Part shown: positions 1 to 7,094 of the stretch, one piece after another
Numbering within the stretch: the stretch's first letter is position 1
Layout: the number at the start of each line of letters is the position of its first letter
Source: Planctomycetaceae bacterium
GTDB taxonomy: Bacteria > Planctomycetota > Planctomycetia > Pirellulales > Pirellulaceae
Direction of reading: 5' to 3'
DNA length: 7,721 bases
Assembly (NCBI GenBank): GCA_007695205.1
Contig: REEF01000311.1
Span: forward strand, 1 to 7,721
Made by a program: the position numbers and the translations under genes
The notes under the pieces: generated by a model
Database searches by the model: none
Told to the model about the DNA's origin: nothing
The model's input: only the letters and a program-made list of their open reading frames with translations

Positions 1-1122
1 TTAGCATCTAAGAACCATTTGGTACTGATCGGCCAAGGCTCGAGCGGCTGTGTTGGCGTCGAAGCGGGTCGCGGCTTGTTGACGGGCGGATTGGGCGAGA
101 CGCTGGCGAGAGGCAGGATCGGCCAGCAAGCCGAGCATCGCGTCGGCCAGCGCCTGCCCGTCGTCGGGCGGGACCAGGCGGGCCGAGCGGTCATGGGCAA
201 GGATCTCCGGCGTGCCGCCGACACAAGTGGCGACGATCGGGACACCGGACGCAGCGGCTTCCAATAACACTCGGCCCAGCGGTTCTTGTCGTGCCGGATG
301 GACCAGCAGCGTCAGTTCGTTCATCAGTTCCGCAATGTCGTCCCGCAGCCCCAGAAAACGAACTCGGCCCTGCAGGTCGGGGTGCGAGGCCCGTTCATGC
401 AACCGCGTTTCGTACTCGAGCGCTTCCGCTTTCTGCGAGTAACGCTGGCCGACGATCACGAAACAGACGGCGGGCTCCCGCTGAACGACTTCAGCGGCTG
501 CATCCAGCAGCACGTCCAGCCCTTTGCGCATGCCGATCTGGCCGATGGTGCCGATCAACATCGTCGCTGGCGGTAGGTTCCACAGGCGATGCAAGTAGCC
601 GGTGGCAGGACGAGGGCAAAAGCGTTTCAGATCCACGCCGTTATGCACCACGTGCAGCCGCTGCGGATCGACGCCCAGATCGACGTACCATTGTTCCGTT
701 GCTTGGGAAACGGCGATCAACCGAGCATGACGATTCAGGTCGTCGACCACCCGCCGATTGATTCGCAGGATGTCGCGTAGATGGCCCAGACCGGGCAACG
801 AACGCTCGGCGATCACCGGCCCCACCAGACGACTCATCGCCAGGCTATTGGCATGGACCAGATCCGGCTGGACGGCATCGATCAGACGGCGGAGACGAGA
901 GCGACAGTCGGCCAACGGCAGCCGAGCGCCGTGCGGGGCCTGCAGATCCAGCGGCCTATGGGCGATGCCCGATCGAACCAGCGTTTCCGCCAAGGGGCCG
1001 TGGCGGGGACAGGCCACCTGGATGCGGGCGTGGTCGGCCAGTCCATGTTGCAGGACCGTCAACAAGGACCGCTCGCCGCCATTGAGCGAGGCGTATTCGC
1101 ACAGCACCAGCACCTTGGCCAT
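1..1122 (-). CDS. Glycosyltransferase family 4 (GT-B fold)
   Basis: Predicted cytoplasmic or membrane-associated glycosyltransferase of 373 residues that would transfer a sugar from a nucleotide-sugar donor to a surface glycan or lipid acceptor; donor and acceptor cannot be read from sequence. The N-terminal acceptor half starts MAKVLVLCEYAS with the GGER loop at residues 15-18, usual in GT4 enzymes. The C-terminal donor half has VHNGVD (159-164), G-x-R-K-G (197-201), the EX7E motif (E280 and E288, in EPLGRVLLE) and GGTPE (302-306). The length is normal for the family, and the gene ends in TAA at the first bases of the window. I chose ATG at 1122, 8 bases after the trpA stop, because GGAG at 1137-1140 is usable for it. 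A TTG at 1134 would overlap the trpA stop but sits only 2 bases from that GGAG. It is probably cotranscribed and translationally coupled with trpA, though no functional link to tryptophan is apparent. Confidence 0.88.
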   Translation of the reverse strand: MAKVLVLCEYASLNGGERSLLTVLQHGLADHARIQVACPRHGPLAETLVRSGIAHRPLDLQAPHGARLPLADCRSRLRRLIDAVQPDLVHANSLAMSRLVGPVIAERSLPGLGHLRDILRINRRVVDDLNRHARLIAVSQATEQWYVDLGVDPQRLHVVHNGVDLKRFCPRPATGYLHRLWNLPPATMLIGTIGQIGMRKGLDVLLDAAAEVVQREPAVCFVIVGQRYSQKAEALEYETRLHERASHPDLQGRVRFLGLRDDIAELMNELTLLVHPARQEPLGRVLLEAAASGVPIVATCVGGTPEILAHDRSARLVPPDDGQALADAMLGLLADPASRQRLAQSARQQAATRFDANTAARALADQYQMVLRC

Positions 1123-1130
1123 GGCGTTCG

Positions 1131-1934
1131 TCAACTCTCCAAGGCGCCCAGCAATTGCCGGATGTAGTCCGCGATTTGGGCCAGCACCTGGTCACGCGGC
1201 TGGCGGTCTGCCTGGGCGATCCTGCGGACAATGGCCGACCCGACGATCAGCCCATCGGCGACCGGCGCCAGTTGGCGAACATGCTCCGGTTGGCTGATCC
1301 CGAACCCGATGCAGATCGGCAACGACGTACGCGCTCGCAGCCAGGCCACGTTCTCGGCCAGATCGGCAGGCAATCGCGTCCGTTCGCCGGTGATGCCGGC
1401 CACCGAGACATAGTACAAGAAGCCTGTCGATGATTCCGCGATCCGAATCGCTCGCTCGCGAGGTGTCGTCGGGGCGACCAATTGGATCAGGCTGAAGTCC
1501 TCGCGTCGGCAGACCTCGGCCAACGGTTCGGCCTCTTCGACCGGCAAATCAGGCACGATGGCGCCCGCGATCCCTGCCGCCTGGGCCTCGGCCACAAACG
1601 ACGCGATCCCCCGCCGGAAAACGATCGCGTAACTGACCATGCTGACGATGGGCATCGACAGCGTCGGAGCAATACGACGAGTCATCTCGAAGATATCGGC
1701 CAAGTGTGTTTTTCGGTCTAACGCTCGGGTATAGGAAGCTTGGATCACTGGTCCATCGGCGATCGGGTCGCTGTACGGGATGCCTAGTTCGCACAGCGAG
1801 CACCCACAGGCATCCAGTTGCTTCAAAAGGTCGGCCGTAAAGTCCAGATCGGGATCACCCGCCGTGATGAACGGCATCAAGGCCTTGCGTTTTTCAGCTC
1901 GAAGGGTTTCAAACAAACGATCGATGGCGGACAT
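1131..1934 (-). CDS. trpA: Tryptophan synthase alpha chain
   Basis: Cleaves indole-3-glycerol phosphate to indole and glyceraldehyde 3-phosphate, passing indole through the tunnel to TrpB in the alpha2-beta2 complex in the cytoplasm. The 267-residue (beta/alpha)8 barrel carries PFITAGDPD (21-29), the catalytic Glu49 in the CELGIPYSDPIADGP stretch with Asp60, Tyr175, and the phosphate-binding VGSAIV loop (231-236). The numbering from the ATG at 1934 matches the E. coli enzyme exactly (E49, D60), which decides this start. A GTG at 1952 overlaps the trpB stop as GTGA and would add six residues (KAAPP between the starts); it may help coupling but is not needed for the fold. There is no clear Shine-Dalgarno before either start, so translation is probably coupled to trpB, which ends 14 bases upstream. 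No trpC or trpF gene is in the window. Confidence 0.95.
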   Translation of the reverse strand: MSAIDRLFETLRAEKRKALMPFITAGDPDLDFTADLLKQLDACGCSLCELGIPYSDPIADGPVIQASYTRALDRKTHLADIFEMTRRIAPTLSMPIVSMVSYAIVFRRGIASFVAEAQAAGIAGAIVPDLPVEEAEPLAEVCRREDFSLIQLVAPTTPRERAIRIAESSTGFLYYVSVAGITGERTRLPADLAENVAWLRARTSLPICIGFGISQPEHVRQLAPVADGLIVGSAIVRRIAQADRQPRDQVLAQIADYIRQLLGALES

Positions 1935-1948
1935 TGGCGGTGCTGCTT

Positions 1949-3175
1949 TCACATTGCGGTTTGTCGCAGTCGAGCGATCTCGGCGGCATCTTTGTCACCA
2001 CGTCCCGACAAGCAGACCAGGATGATTTGGTCCTTCGGGCGGCTGGCTGCAAGCTGGATGGCTTGGGCCAGGGCGTGTGCCGTTTCCAGAGCCGACAGGA
2101 TTCCTTCGTTTCGAGCGACCAGATCAAAGGCCTCCAACGCCGCCTCGTCGCCACACGGCAGGTACTGGACTCGACCCGTATCCTTCCAGAAACTGTGTTC
2201 GGGGCCGACCCCGGGATAATCCAATCCGGCAGACAGCGAGTGCACCTGGCCGGTCTGACCGTCTTCGTCCTGCATCACATAGCTGAACGACCCGTGCAAC
2301 ACGCCGGGACTGCCGAAGGTAAGCGAAGCGGAATGGTCACCCGGCTTCGCGCTGCGTCCGCCCGCCTCGACGCCGACCAGCTCCACCTGCCCATCCGCGA
2401 TGAAAGCCGAAAACATCCCCGCAGCATTGCTGCCGCCGCCGACGCAAGCCACCACCGAATTGGGCAAGCGGCCCAGTCGAGCCAGGCATTGCTGCCGAGC
2501 CTCGCGGCCGATGACCGCCTGAAAATCGCGCACGATCATGGGAAAAGGATGCGGTCCCACCACCGATCCCAGGATGTAATGCGTCGTTTCTACACTGGAC
2601 ATCCAATCCCGCATCGCCTCGTTGATCGCATCGCGCAGGGTTCGTGAACCCGTGGTCACGGGCCGTACCTCGGCACCCATCAGCTTCATATTGAACACAT
2701 TGGGAGCCTGCCGCCGTACATCCTCTTCGCCCATGTAGACCACGCAGGGCAGGCCGAAATGGGCGCACGCGGTGGCGGTTGCCACACCGTGCTGGCCGGC
2801 GCCCGTTTCGGCGATCACTCGCTGCTTGCCCATCCGCAACGTCAACAGTGCCTGGCCCAGCGTGTTGTTGATTTTGTGTGCACCCGTGTGGTTCACATCC
2901 TCGCGCTTCAGCCAGATCTGAGCGCCCCCGCAATGCTCGCTTAACCGCTTGGCATGGTACAAAGGCGACGGACGCCCGACAAAATCCCTCAACAATTCGT
3001 CCAAAGTCGCATGAAACAGCGGATCTTCGACCGCGCTGCGGTATTCTGCCTGCAACTGATCCAGCGCCGCAACCAGCGTCTCGGGCACGTAGCGACCACC
3101 AAACGGGCCAAAACGCCCCAGCGCATCCGGGACCTGCCCGGTCTGACCGCCAGGATGTGTCATCGACTCGGTCAT
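1949..3175 (-). CDS. trpB: Tryptophan synthase beta chain (TrpB1 type)
   Basis: PLP enzyme that condenses indole with L-serine to give L-tryptophan, working with TrpA. The 408-residue protein shows the GRFGPFGGRYVPETL N-terminal signature (20-34), LKREDVNHTGAHKIN with the PLP Schiff-base lysine K101, AETGAGQHG with the catalytic glutamate E123 (E109 in E. coli), the phosphate-binding GGGSN loop (246-250), and SGRGDKD near the C-terminus (390-396). The short N-terminus and the adjacent trpA fit the canonical TrpB1 rather than TrpB2. The start at 3175 is supported by GAGGG at 3180-3184 (GAGG lies 5 bases from the ATG). A TTG at 3196 would read through the terminator U-tract and is rejected; a second ATG at 3163 is possible. 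The start lies just past the ferredoxin terminator, so transcription must come from read-through or from a promoter inside or just after the ferredoxin gene. Confidence 0.96.
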   Translation of the reverse strand: MTESMTHPGGQTGQVPDALGRFGPFGGRYVPETLVAALDQLQAEYRSAVEDPLFHATLDELLRDFVGRPSPLYHAKRLSEHCGGAQIWLKREDVNHTGAHKINNTLGQALLTLRMGKQRVIAETGAGQHGVATATACAHFGLPCVVYMGEEDVRRQAPNVFNMKLMGAEVRPVTTGSRTLRDAINEAMRDWMSSVETTHYILGSVVGPHPFPMIVRDFQAVIGREARQQCLARLGRLPNSVVACVGGGSNAAGMFSAFIADGQVELVGVEAGGRSAKPGDHSASLTFGSPGVLHGSFSYVMQDEDGQTGQVHSLSAGLDYPGVGPEHSFWKDTGRVQYLPCGDEAALEAFDLVARNEGILSALETAHALAQAIQLAASRPKDQIILVCLSGRGDKDAAEIARLRQTAM

Positions 3176-3179
3176 TCTA

Positions 3180-3184
3180 CCCTC
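3180..3184 (-). promoter_or_regulatory. trpB ribosome binding site
   Basis: GAGGG on the minus strand lies 4-5 bases before the ATG at 3175 and selects that start. It begins only a base or two after the U-tract of the upstream terminator, so a transcript ending at the terminator would lack it. Confidence 0.7.
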
Positions 3185-3185
3185 G

Positions 3186-3226
3186 AAAAAAAACAAAAAT
3201 GCCCCGGTTGCGACAACAACCGGGGC
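3186..3226 (-). terminator. Intrinsic terminator after the ferredoxin gene
   Basis: Read on the minus strand, GCCCCGGTTG (3226-3217), a 6-base loop and CAACCGGGGC (3210-3201) form a perfect 10-bp stem. It is followed by A, five T, G and eight T (3200-3186), a textbook factor-independent terminator. It begins 25 bases after the ferredoxin stop codon. There is no T-tract on the plus strand, so it works in the minus direction only. It lies directly before the trpB ribosome binding site. Confidence 0.92.
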
Positions 3227-3251
3227 CTTTCGCCCGGATCTCTGCTCGGGC

Positions 3252-3440
3252 CTATTCCTCGATCAAAATCGCCTCGCAGGGACACTGCTCGGCGGCGTCT
3301 CGGCACGCGTCCTCGCTGTCGGCCGGGACCGGGTCAGCCATGACGATCGCAATGTCGTCATCACCCAACTCGAATACTTCCGGGCAAACATCCACGCAGA
3401 CGCCACATCCGGTGCATGTGTCCTCAACGATCGCCTTCAT
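3252..3440 (-). CDS. Single-cluster [4Fe-4S] ferredoxin
   Basis: Small soluble electron carrier of 62 residues (MKAIVEDTCTGCGVC start). C9, C12, C15 and C53 (followed by Pro) are the expected ligands of one [4Fe-4S] cluster. C19 and C46 sit where single-cluster ferredoxins such as that of Thermotoga maritima have a disulfide pair in place of a second cluster; C55 is extra. The protein is strongly acidic, as usual for ferredoxins. The start at 3440 is fixed by AAGGAG at 3446-3451, 5 bases upstream, the best ribosome binding site in the window. A strong terminator follows, and a 140-base gap separates it from the phosphatase gene upstream, so it may be transcribed as its own unit. The redox partner is unknown; neither tryptophan synthase nor the phosphatase is known to need a ferredoxin. 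Confidence 0.94.
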   Translation of the reverse strand: MKAIVEDTCTGCGVCVDVCPEVFELGDDDIAIVMADPVPADSEDACRDAAEQCPCEAILIEE

Positions 3441-3445
3441 AACGA

Positions 3446-3451
3446 CTCCTT
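3446..3451 (-). promoter_or_regulatory. Ferredoxin ribosome binding site
   Basis: AAGGAG on the minus strand, 5 bases before the ATG at 3440. It excludes the longer reading from 3491, whose added 17 residues do not resemble ferredoxins. Confidence 0.85.
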
Positions 3452-3580
3452 CTTTAGAGGTAATTGGTTGCGAATTCCTTCCGTGGATCATTTCGGGCGG
3501 CTACGTCCAGCAGCCGCATGCTTTCTGTCGAGGATAACGAACCGGCGACGATCGCGAAAGGTGGTATTCGGCACGATAAT

Positions 3581-5215
3581 CTATGGGCAACGATGCACAC
3601 AGACCAAACAGGTATCGTCCTTTTGATCGTTATCGCCAACGAATCGGCCCGTATCGTTCAGAATCGATTGAGCGATGTCGAAGGCGCCCCCCTTACACTG
3701 GCGGTATCGATCGATCAAGCGATTCCAGCCGTACAGATCGCCTTGTCGATTCTCCGCTTCGGTGACACCGTCGGTGACCATCAACAGCGTGTCGCCAGGT
3801 GCCAATTCGTGTTCGGACACTTGATATTCGAAACTGGGCTCGATCCCCAATGGCAGTCCGGAGGTATCATTGCCGATCTCCAGGACCTCGCCACCCGTTC
3901 GCCGCAATAACGGACGCAGGTGTCCGGCATTGACCAGTTGCAATCGATGCTGTGTCCAATCGAGGATCACCAGCACCATGGTCATGAAGGCTGCGTCGGC
4001 ACTGCGTTGGACGAAGCGCCGGTTGACCGTACTGACCACTTCGACAGGCGGAAGATCATGCGTCAAGAACACACTGAATTCAGTCGAAGCCTTGGCCATC
4101 AGCAGGGCGGCGGGGACGCCTTTGCCAGACACATCGCCCAACAGCAGCGCGAGTCGATTGTCGCGTAACAGTCGGTAGTCGAAATAGTCACCACCAACCT
4201 GTTTGGCGGGAGCGTAATAGTCCCAGAATTCGTATCCAGGAATGTCCGGTCGTTCCGATGGCAGCAAAGAGATCTGGATTTCGTGGGCGAAACCCAGTTC
4301 CATTTCGAACGACCGATCCCGCATGGCGGCTTCGTGCAACATGGCGTTTTCCACAGCAAAAGACACCTGCATTGCAGCGGTCAGCAGCAGATCGAGTTCA
4401 TCGGCCGCAAAAGGGCCGTCGATGGGATCCGCATCCAACTGGATGATCCCCACAGGCTGCTCGTGCCCATTCAGGATGGGGACACATAGGATCATTCCGT
4501 CGGCAGCCGATACGGCTTGGCTGGTCGCCATCACGTTTTCTAAGAGCTTACGGTTGAGGGACACGTTTTTTTGTTGGTCCGGGTGACGGAATCGCGCCAC
4601 GGATCGAGGCAGGATGGAAGCCTGATCGCCCTGCAACAGGATGACCGCTCGACGCGCACCGGCGAACATGGCTAACAGACTGTCCAACACCTTCTCCAGC
4701 AACCGATCCAAGGACACGGTATTGCGAAGATCCTGGGTCAAGCGGATGAAGGCGGCCAACTTGCCCATGGCATTGGCATCGCTGCGACTTGTCATCGAAT
4801 CGATGCGCGATTCCAGCGACGAAAGGATCGAGGTCTGGCTGGTGTCTTCTTGCTGGATGGTGACGCCTTCGGTCGAAGACCCGCCATCCAAAGCTCTTTC
4901 CGAGTCGATAAACGAAAAAATGTGATCGCAGATATTGATCAGATCACGGTGCTTTAGTCGTCGAGGCACGTGGGGCGTGAGCCTGCCTCCGTTGAGCACC
5001 GTTCCTGCCTTGCTGTCCAGGTCTTCGATAAAGAATTCTCCGTCCCTGAAGTAGACGCGAGCATGAGACCGGCTGACCGTACGCGGCAGCAGCACCAGAT
5101 TGCAGTGTTGCACATCGCGACCGATGATCCATGCACCGGCCTCGTTTTGCGGATCGGCATCCAGGAGGAATTCGCGTTGGGTTCCTTGCCCTTTGAGCAT
5201 CCTGATGATCGCCAT
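3581..5215 (-). CDS. FHA-GAF-SpoIIE/PP2C serine/threonine phosphatase
   Basis: Predicted cytoplasmic signalling phosphatase of 544 residues with no signal peptide or membrane segment. Residues about 5-105 form an FHA domain, which binds phosphothreonine: GR (32-33), SRSH (48-51) and NG (75-76). A linker and probable helix (about 125-165) lead to a GAF-like sensor domain (about 165-295). A helical HEIQISLLPS signalling segment (311-320) precedes the SpoIIE-type PP2C domain (about 325-544) with metal-binding motifs GGDYFD (341-346), GDVSGKG (360-366), TDGVTEA (481-487) and a final DD (533-534). All the acidic metal ligands are present, so it is probably active. Such proteins usually dephosphorylate anti-sigma-factor antagonists (RsbU-like), but no STAS or anti-sigma gene is nearby, so the target is unknown. 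The ATG at 5215 is supported by GGGGAG at 5224-5229, 8 bases upstream. A promoter-like sequence lies about 90 bases upstream. Confidence 0.93.
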   Translation of the reverse strand: MAIIRMLKGQGTQREFLLDADPQNEAGAWIIGRDVQHCNLVLLPRTVSRSHARVYFRDGEFFIEDLDSKAGTVLNGGRLTPHVPRRLKHRDLINICDHIFSFIDSERALDGGSSTEGVTIQQEDTSQTSILSSLESRIDSMTSRSDANAMGKLAAFIRLTQDLRNTVSLDRLLEKVLDSLLAMFAGARRAVILLQGDQASILPRSVARFRHPDQQKNVSLNRKLLENVMATSQAVSAADGMILCVPILNGHEQPVGIIQLDADPIDGPFAADELDLLLTAAMQVSFAVENAMLHEAAMRDRSFEMELGFAHEIQISLLPSERPDIPGYEFWDYYAPAKQVGGDYFDYRLLRDNRLALLLGDVSGKGVPAALLMAKASTEFSVFLTHDLPPVEVVSTVNRRFVQRSADAAFMTMVLVILDWTQHRLQLVNAGHLRPLLRRTGGEVLEIGNDTSGLPLGIEPSFEYQVSEHELAPGDTLLMVTDGVTEAENRQGDLYGWNRLIDRYRQCKGGAFDIAQSILNDTGRFVGDNDQKDDTCLVCVHRCP

Positions 5216-5308
5216 GAACGAAACTCCCCAGCACGTGCCCCAGTGTCAGCGGAGGCTTGTCCCGAGCCCCATGAAAAAAGTCACGGATCCATTCCACCAT
5301 CAGCCAAC

Positions 5309-5336
5309 ATTCTACAACATTCCCCACGGATGACAA
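5309..5336 (-). promoter_or_regulatory. Possible sigma70-type promoter for the phosphatase gene
   Basis: On the minus strand TTGTCA (5336-5331) and TAGAAT (5314-5309) each match five of six consensus bases, with a 16-base spacer. Transcription would start near 5302, giving a leader of about 86 bases before the ATG at 5215. The -35 element follows directly on the stop codon of the sulfatase remnant. Planctomycete promoters are poorly characterised, so this is a pattern match only. Confidence 0.4.
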
Positions 5337-5522
5337 TCACTTCGCTTCCAGCCGGGCAACCGTTTCGGGCTGCTCGGCGGCAAGATCCTTGGGCTCTGTA
5401 CGGTCCTTGGACAGATCGAACAGCTCCCAAGGCAGGCCGTCATCCTGTTTGCGCGCGGTCTCGATAAACTCGACCGTAAAGTCGGTGAAGTCGTCGGTTG
5501 TGCAGAATTCCGGATCTTCCGT
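5337..5522 (-). pseudogene. Sulfatase remnant, internally deleted
   Basis: This stretch is not a free-standing gene: it begins right after the TAG of the sialidase-like gene, in the same frame, and runs 61 codons to TGA (5337-5339). Residues 7-21 (CTTDDFTDFTVEFIE) resemble the mid-protein segment of sulfatases of the arylsulfatase type, where a T-D-x-x-T-D helix precedes the F-F-L-Y strand. Residues 32-60 (WELFDLSKDRTEP, then DLAAEQPETVARLEA) match the usual sulfatase C-terminus. In an intact enzyme these parts are separated by roughly 200 residues, so a deletion junction is likely near codons 25-30 (about 5433-5450). The catalytic C-x-P-S-R motif and N-terminus are absent. It is most likely a relic of a sulfatase gene that once stood beside the sialidase gene. 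Sulfatases and sialidases often lie together in planctomycetes. Confidence 0.72.
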
Positions 5523-7094
5523 CTACCACATCTTGTCGGTCTCGTTCAGCTTGAACCGGGTGCTGACAACAGAGTGCTTTTCCGGACCAGCTTGGTACTT
5601 GATATAGTTGGTCGCAACAATCGTGCCGTCCGGCAGGACCTCCAAGCCGGAATACGCATTGTCCCAGCCGGCATGACTGTGCATGAGCTTGATCCGATAC
5701 TGTCCGTCACGGCCGTGGTAAAGGTCGTCGAACGTGCCGACCCAGGCCACAAAATGCCCGGCCGTGGGATTGGTCCACAAACCCCGTGCGAAGTCGCCCG
5801 CCGTGTCGCGGAAGACAACCACCAAACGCCCGTCAGGCGCGTACACCATGTTCGGGCGATGTCCGGTCACGGCCAGCGGTGCTTCGCGAGCCTCCGACCA
5901 GGTTTCCCCGCCGTCGTTGCTGACAGCCAGCGGCGAAGGTCCCCGGCCGTTATAACGCATCAGCATCACCGCTCGCTGACCATCGGGCGAACGGATGACG
6001 GCGGGCTGTGCCCAACGGGTCGGCACGCGGACCACAACCTGCTCGTCGCTCCAAGTCAGGCCACCGTCGAACGACTCGCTTTTCCAAACCACGGGCGAGA
6101 CATCCTCGCGGCCCGACGAGGACGGATCCCGGCGGTCGCACCACATGACCAACCGCCGACCGTCGTCGAAGGCAAGGATGCTCTTCGGAGGACACTCCGC
6201 CGCCAGCCCCGTGTCCTGCATGGGCGTCCAAGTCCGTCCGCCGTCCTCGGAGTACGACTGACGCAACCGCCCGGGGAAATTCTGACCGGCAAACACGAAC
6301 AAGCGTTCGGTCCCCTCGGGATCGACCAAGCGGTGGATGGTCGGCGTGGTGGTACGCATCTGCCGCCAGTTCTCCGGCGTTTCGATGCGATGCCAAGTCA
6401 GACCGGCATCATCGCTGCGGGCCAACGGGCCGAGATACCCGGCATGATTGATCGCCCAGACCGCGAACATCGTCTTCCCATCCGGCATCAGCACCGTGTC
6501 CACGTGTCCCTGATAGGTGTCCTCGGTGCCGGCGGCGACGATCACGTGCCGCTGCGTCTGCTCGGAAATATCGACCGTGGGGATGGTGATCAGCGGAGCG
6601 ACCTCGGGGGCGGTACGGGACACGGGCAGCCGCTGCCGGCTCCACAAGGCGATGCCGTAATACCCGAATTCGATCGAATCGCCGGTCTGGACGGCCTTTT
6701 GCAGCGCAATACACGGTTGCCCGTTGCGGCCCTCGCGGATCCAGTACGGATGAAACGGTTCGAGATCCACGAACTCGAACCCGGCTTTGCGCAAAACGTC
6801 CGATTGGTTATGCACTTCGTTCAGCGGCGTCAAGACGACCACGTAGCCCGGCGTGAAGACCTCGAACCGGCTGGATCGGATCGACGACTGGAGAAAGACC
6901 CGGTGCTCGTTCAAAGCTTCGGGCCAAGCGGTCATGGTGTAGTCCCGATCGCTCCACACCTTGGCGCCCGACTCGACCTGCATCAGGATTCCTCCGTCCA
7001 ACGGCTGCAGCGGTTGCTGCGCCAACGATGCGGCAGCCAAAGTTCCGCACATCGATAGAGTTGCCAAAGCAATGCTTACCGTGTTGGAATTCAT
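5523..7094 (-). CDS. Secreted sialidase-like (BNR/Asp-box) protein
   Basis: Predicted exported protein of 523 residues with a six-bladed beta-propeller of the sialidase superfamily; it may release terminal sugars from glycans, but the substrate is not known. Residues 1-25 form a signal peptide, with likely cleavage after SLA. The region to about residue 165 is a separate N-terminal domain that I do not recognise. Four Asp-boxes follow: SDDAGLTW (227-234), SEDGGRTW (282-289), SFDGGLTW (341-348) and SNDGGETW (392-399). The C-terminal stretch around DNAYSGLEVLPDGT (478-491) is usual for planctomycete family members and may hold the catalytic tyrosine, but I cannot assign the arginine triad with confidence. 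The ATG at 7094 is chosen because it gives a clean signal peptide and has GGAAGG (7099-7104) 4 bases upstream; the longer reading from 7196 adds 34 polar residues derived from a repeat-like spacer. The gene ends in TAG, followed in frame by a sulfatase relic. Confidence 0.88.
   Translation of the reverse strand: MNSNTVSIALATLSMCGTLAAASLAQQPLQPLDGGILMQVESGAKVWSDRDYTMTAWPEALNEHRVFLQSSIRSSRFEVFTPGYVVVLTPLNEVHNQSDVLRKAGFEFVDLEPFHPYWIREGRNGQPCIALQKAVQTGDSIEFGYYGIALWSRQRLPVSRTAPEVAPLITIPTVDISEQTQRHVIVAAGTEDTYQGHVDTVLMPDGKTMFAVWAINHAGYLGPLARSDDAGLTWHRIETPENWRQMRTTTPTIHRLVDPEGTERLFVFAGQNFPGRLRQSYSEDGGRTWTPMQDTGLAAECPPKSILAFDDGRRLVMWCDRRDPSSSGREDVSPVVWKSESFDGGLTWSDEQVVVRVPTRWAQPAVIRSPDGQRAVMLMRYNGRGPSPLAVSNDGGETWSEAREAPLAVTGHRPNMVYAPDGRLVVVFRDTAGDFARGLWTNPTAGHFVAWVGTFDDLYHGRDGQYRIKLMHSHAGWDNAYSGLEVLPDGTIVATNYIKYQAGPEKHSVVSTRFKLNETDKMW

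Noticed and set aside
1934..2647. A 237-codon plus-strand open frame opposite trpB
   Set aside because: Antisense to an unmistakable trpB, with no domain and no family resemblance.
3497..3517. A 6-bp hairpin (GCGGCT/AGCCGC) in the phosphatase-ferredoxin gap as a terminator
   Set aside because: The stem is short with a 9-base loop and no T-tract follows on either strand.
3441..3580. A promoter for the ferredoxin gene
   Set aside because: A promoter is expected in this 140-base gap, but no -35/-10 pair stood out on the minus strand, so no position is claimed.
3464..3910. A 148-codon plus-strand open frame covering the ferredoxin upstream gap
   Set aside because: Most of it is antisense to the PP2C domain of the phosphatase and it shows no recognisable motif.
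5523..5525. The TAG of the sialidase gene as a pyrrolysine or programmed read-through codon
   Set aside because: The sialidase-like protein already ends where relatives would be expected to end, and the downstream piece looks like a deleted sulfatase, so an ordinary stop is the simpler reading.
5574..7058. A 494-codon plus-strand open frame opposite the sialidase-like gene
   Set aside because: It is the antisense shadow of a gene with clear Asp-boxes and a signal peptide; its product is rich in Arg, His, Pro and Gln without recognisable motifs.
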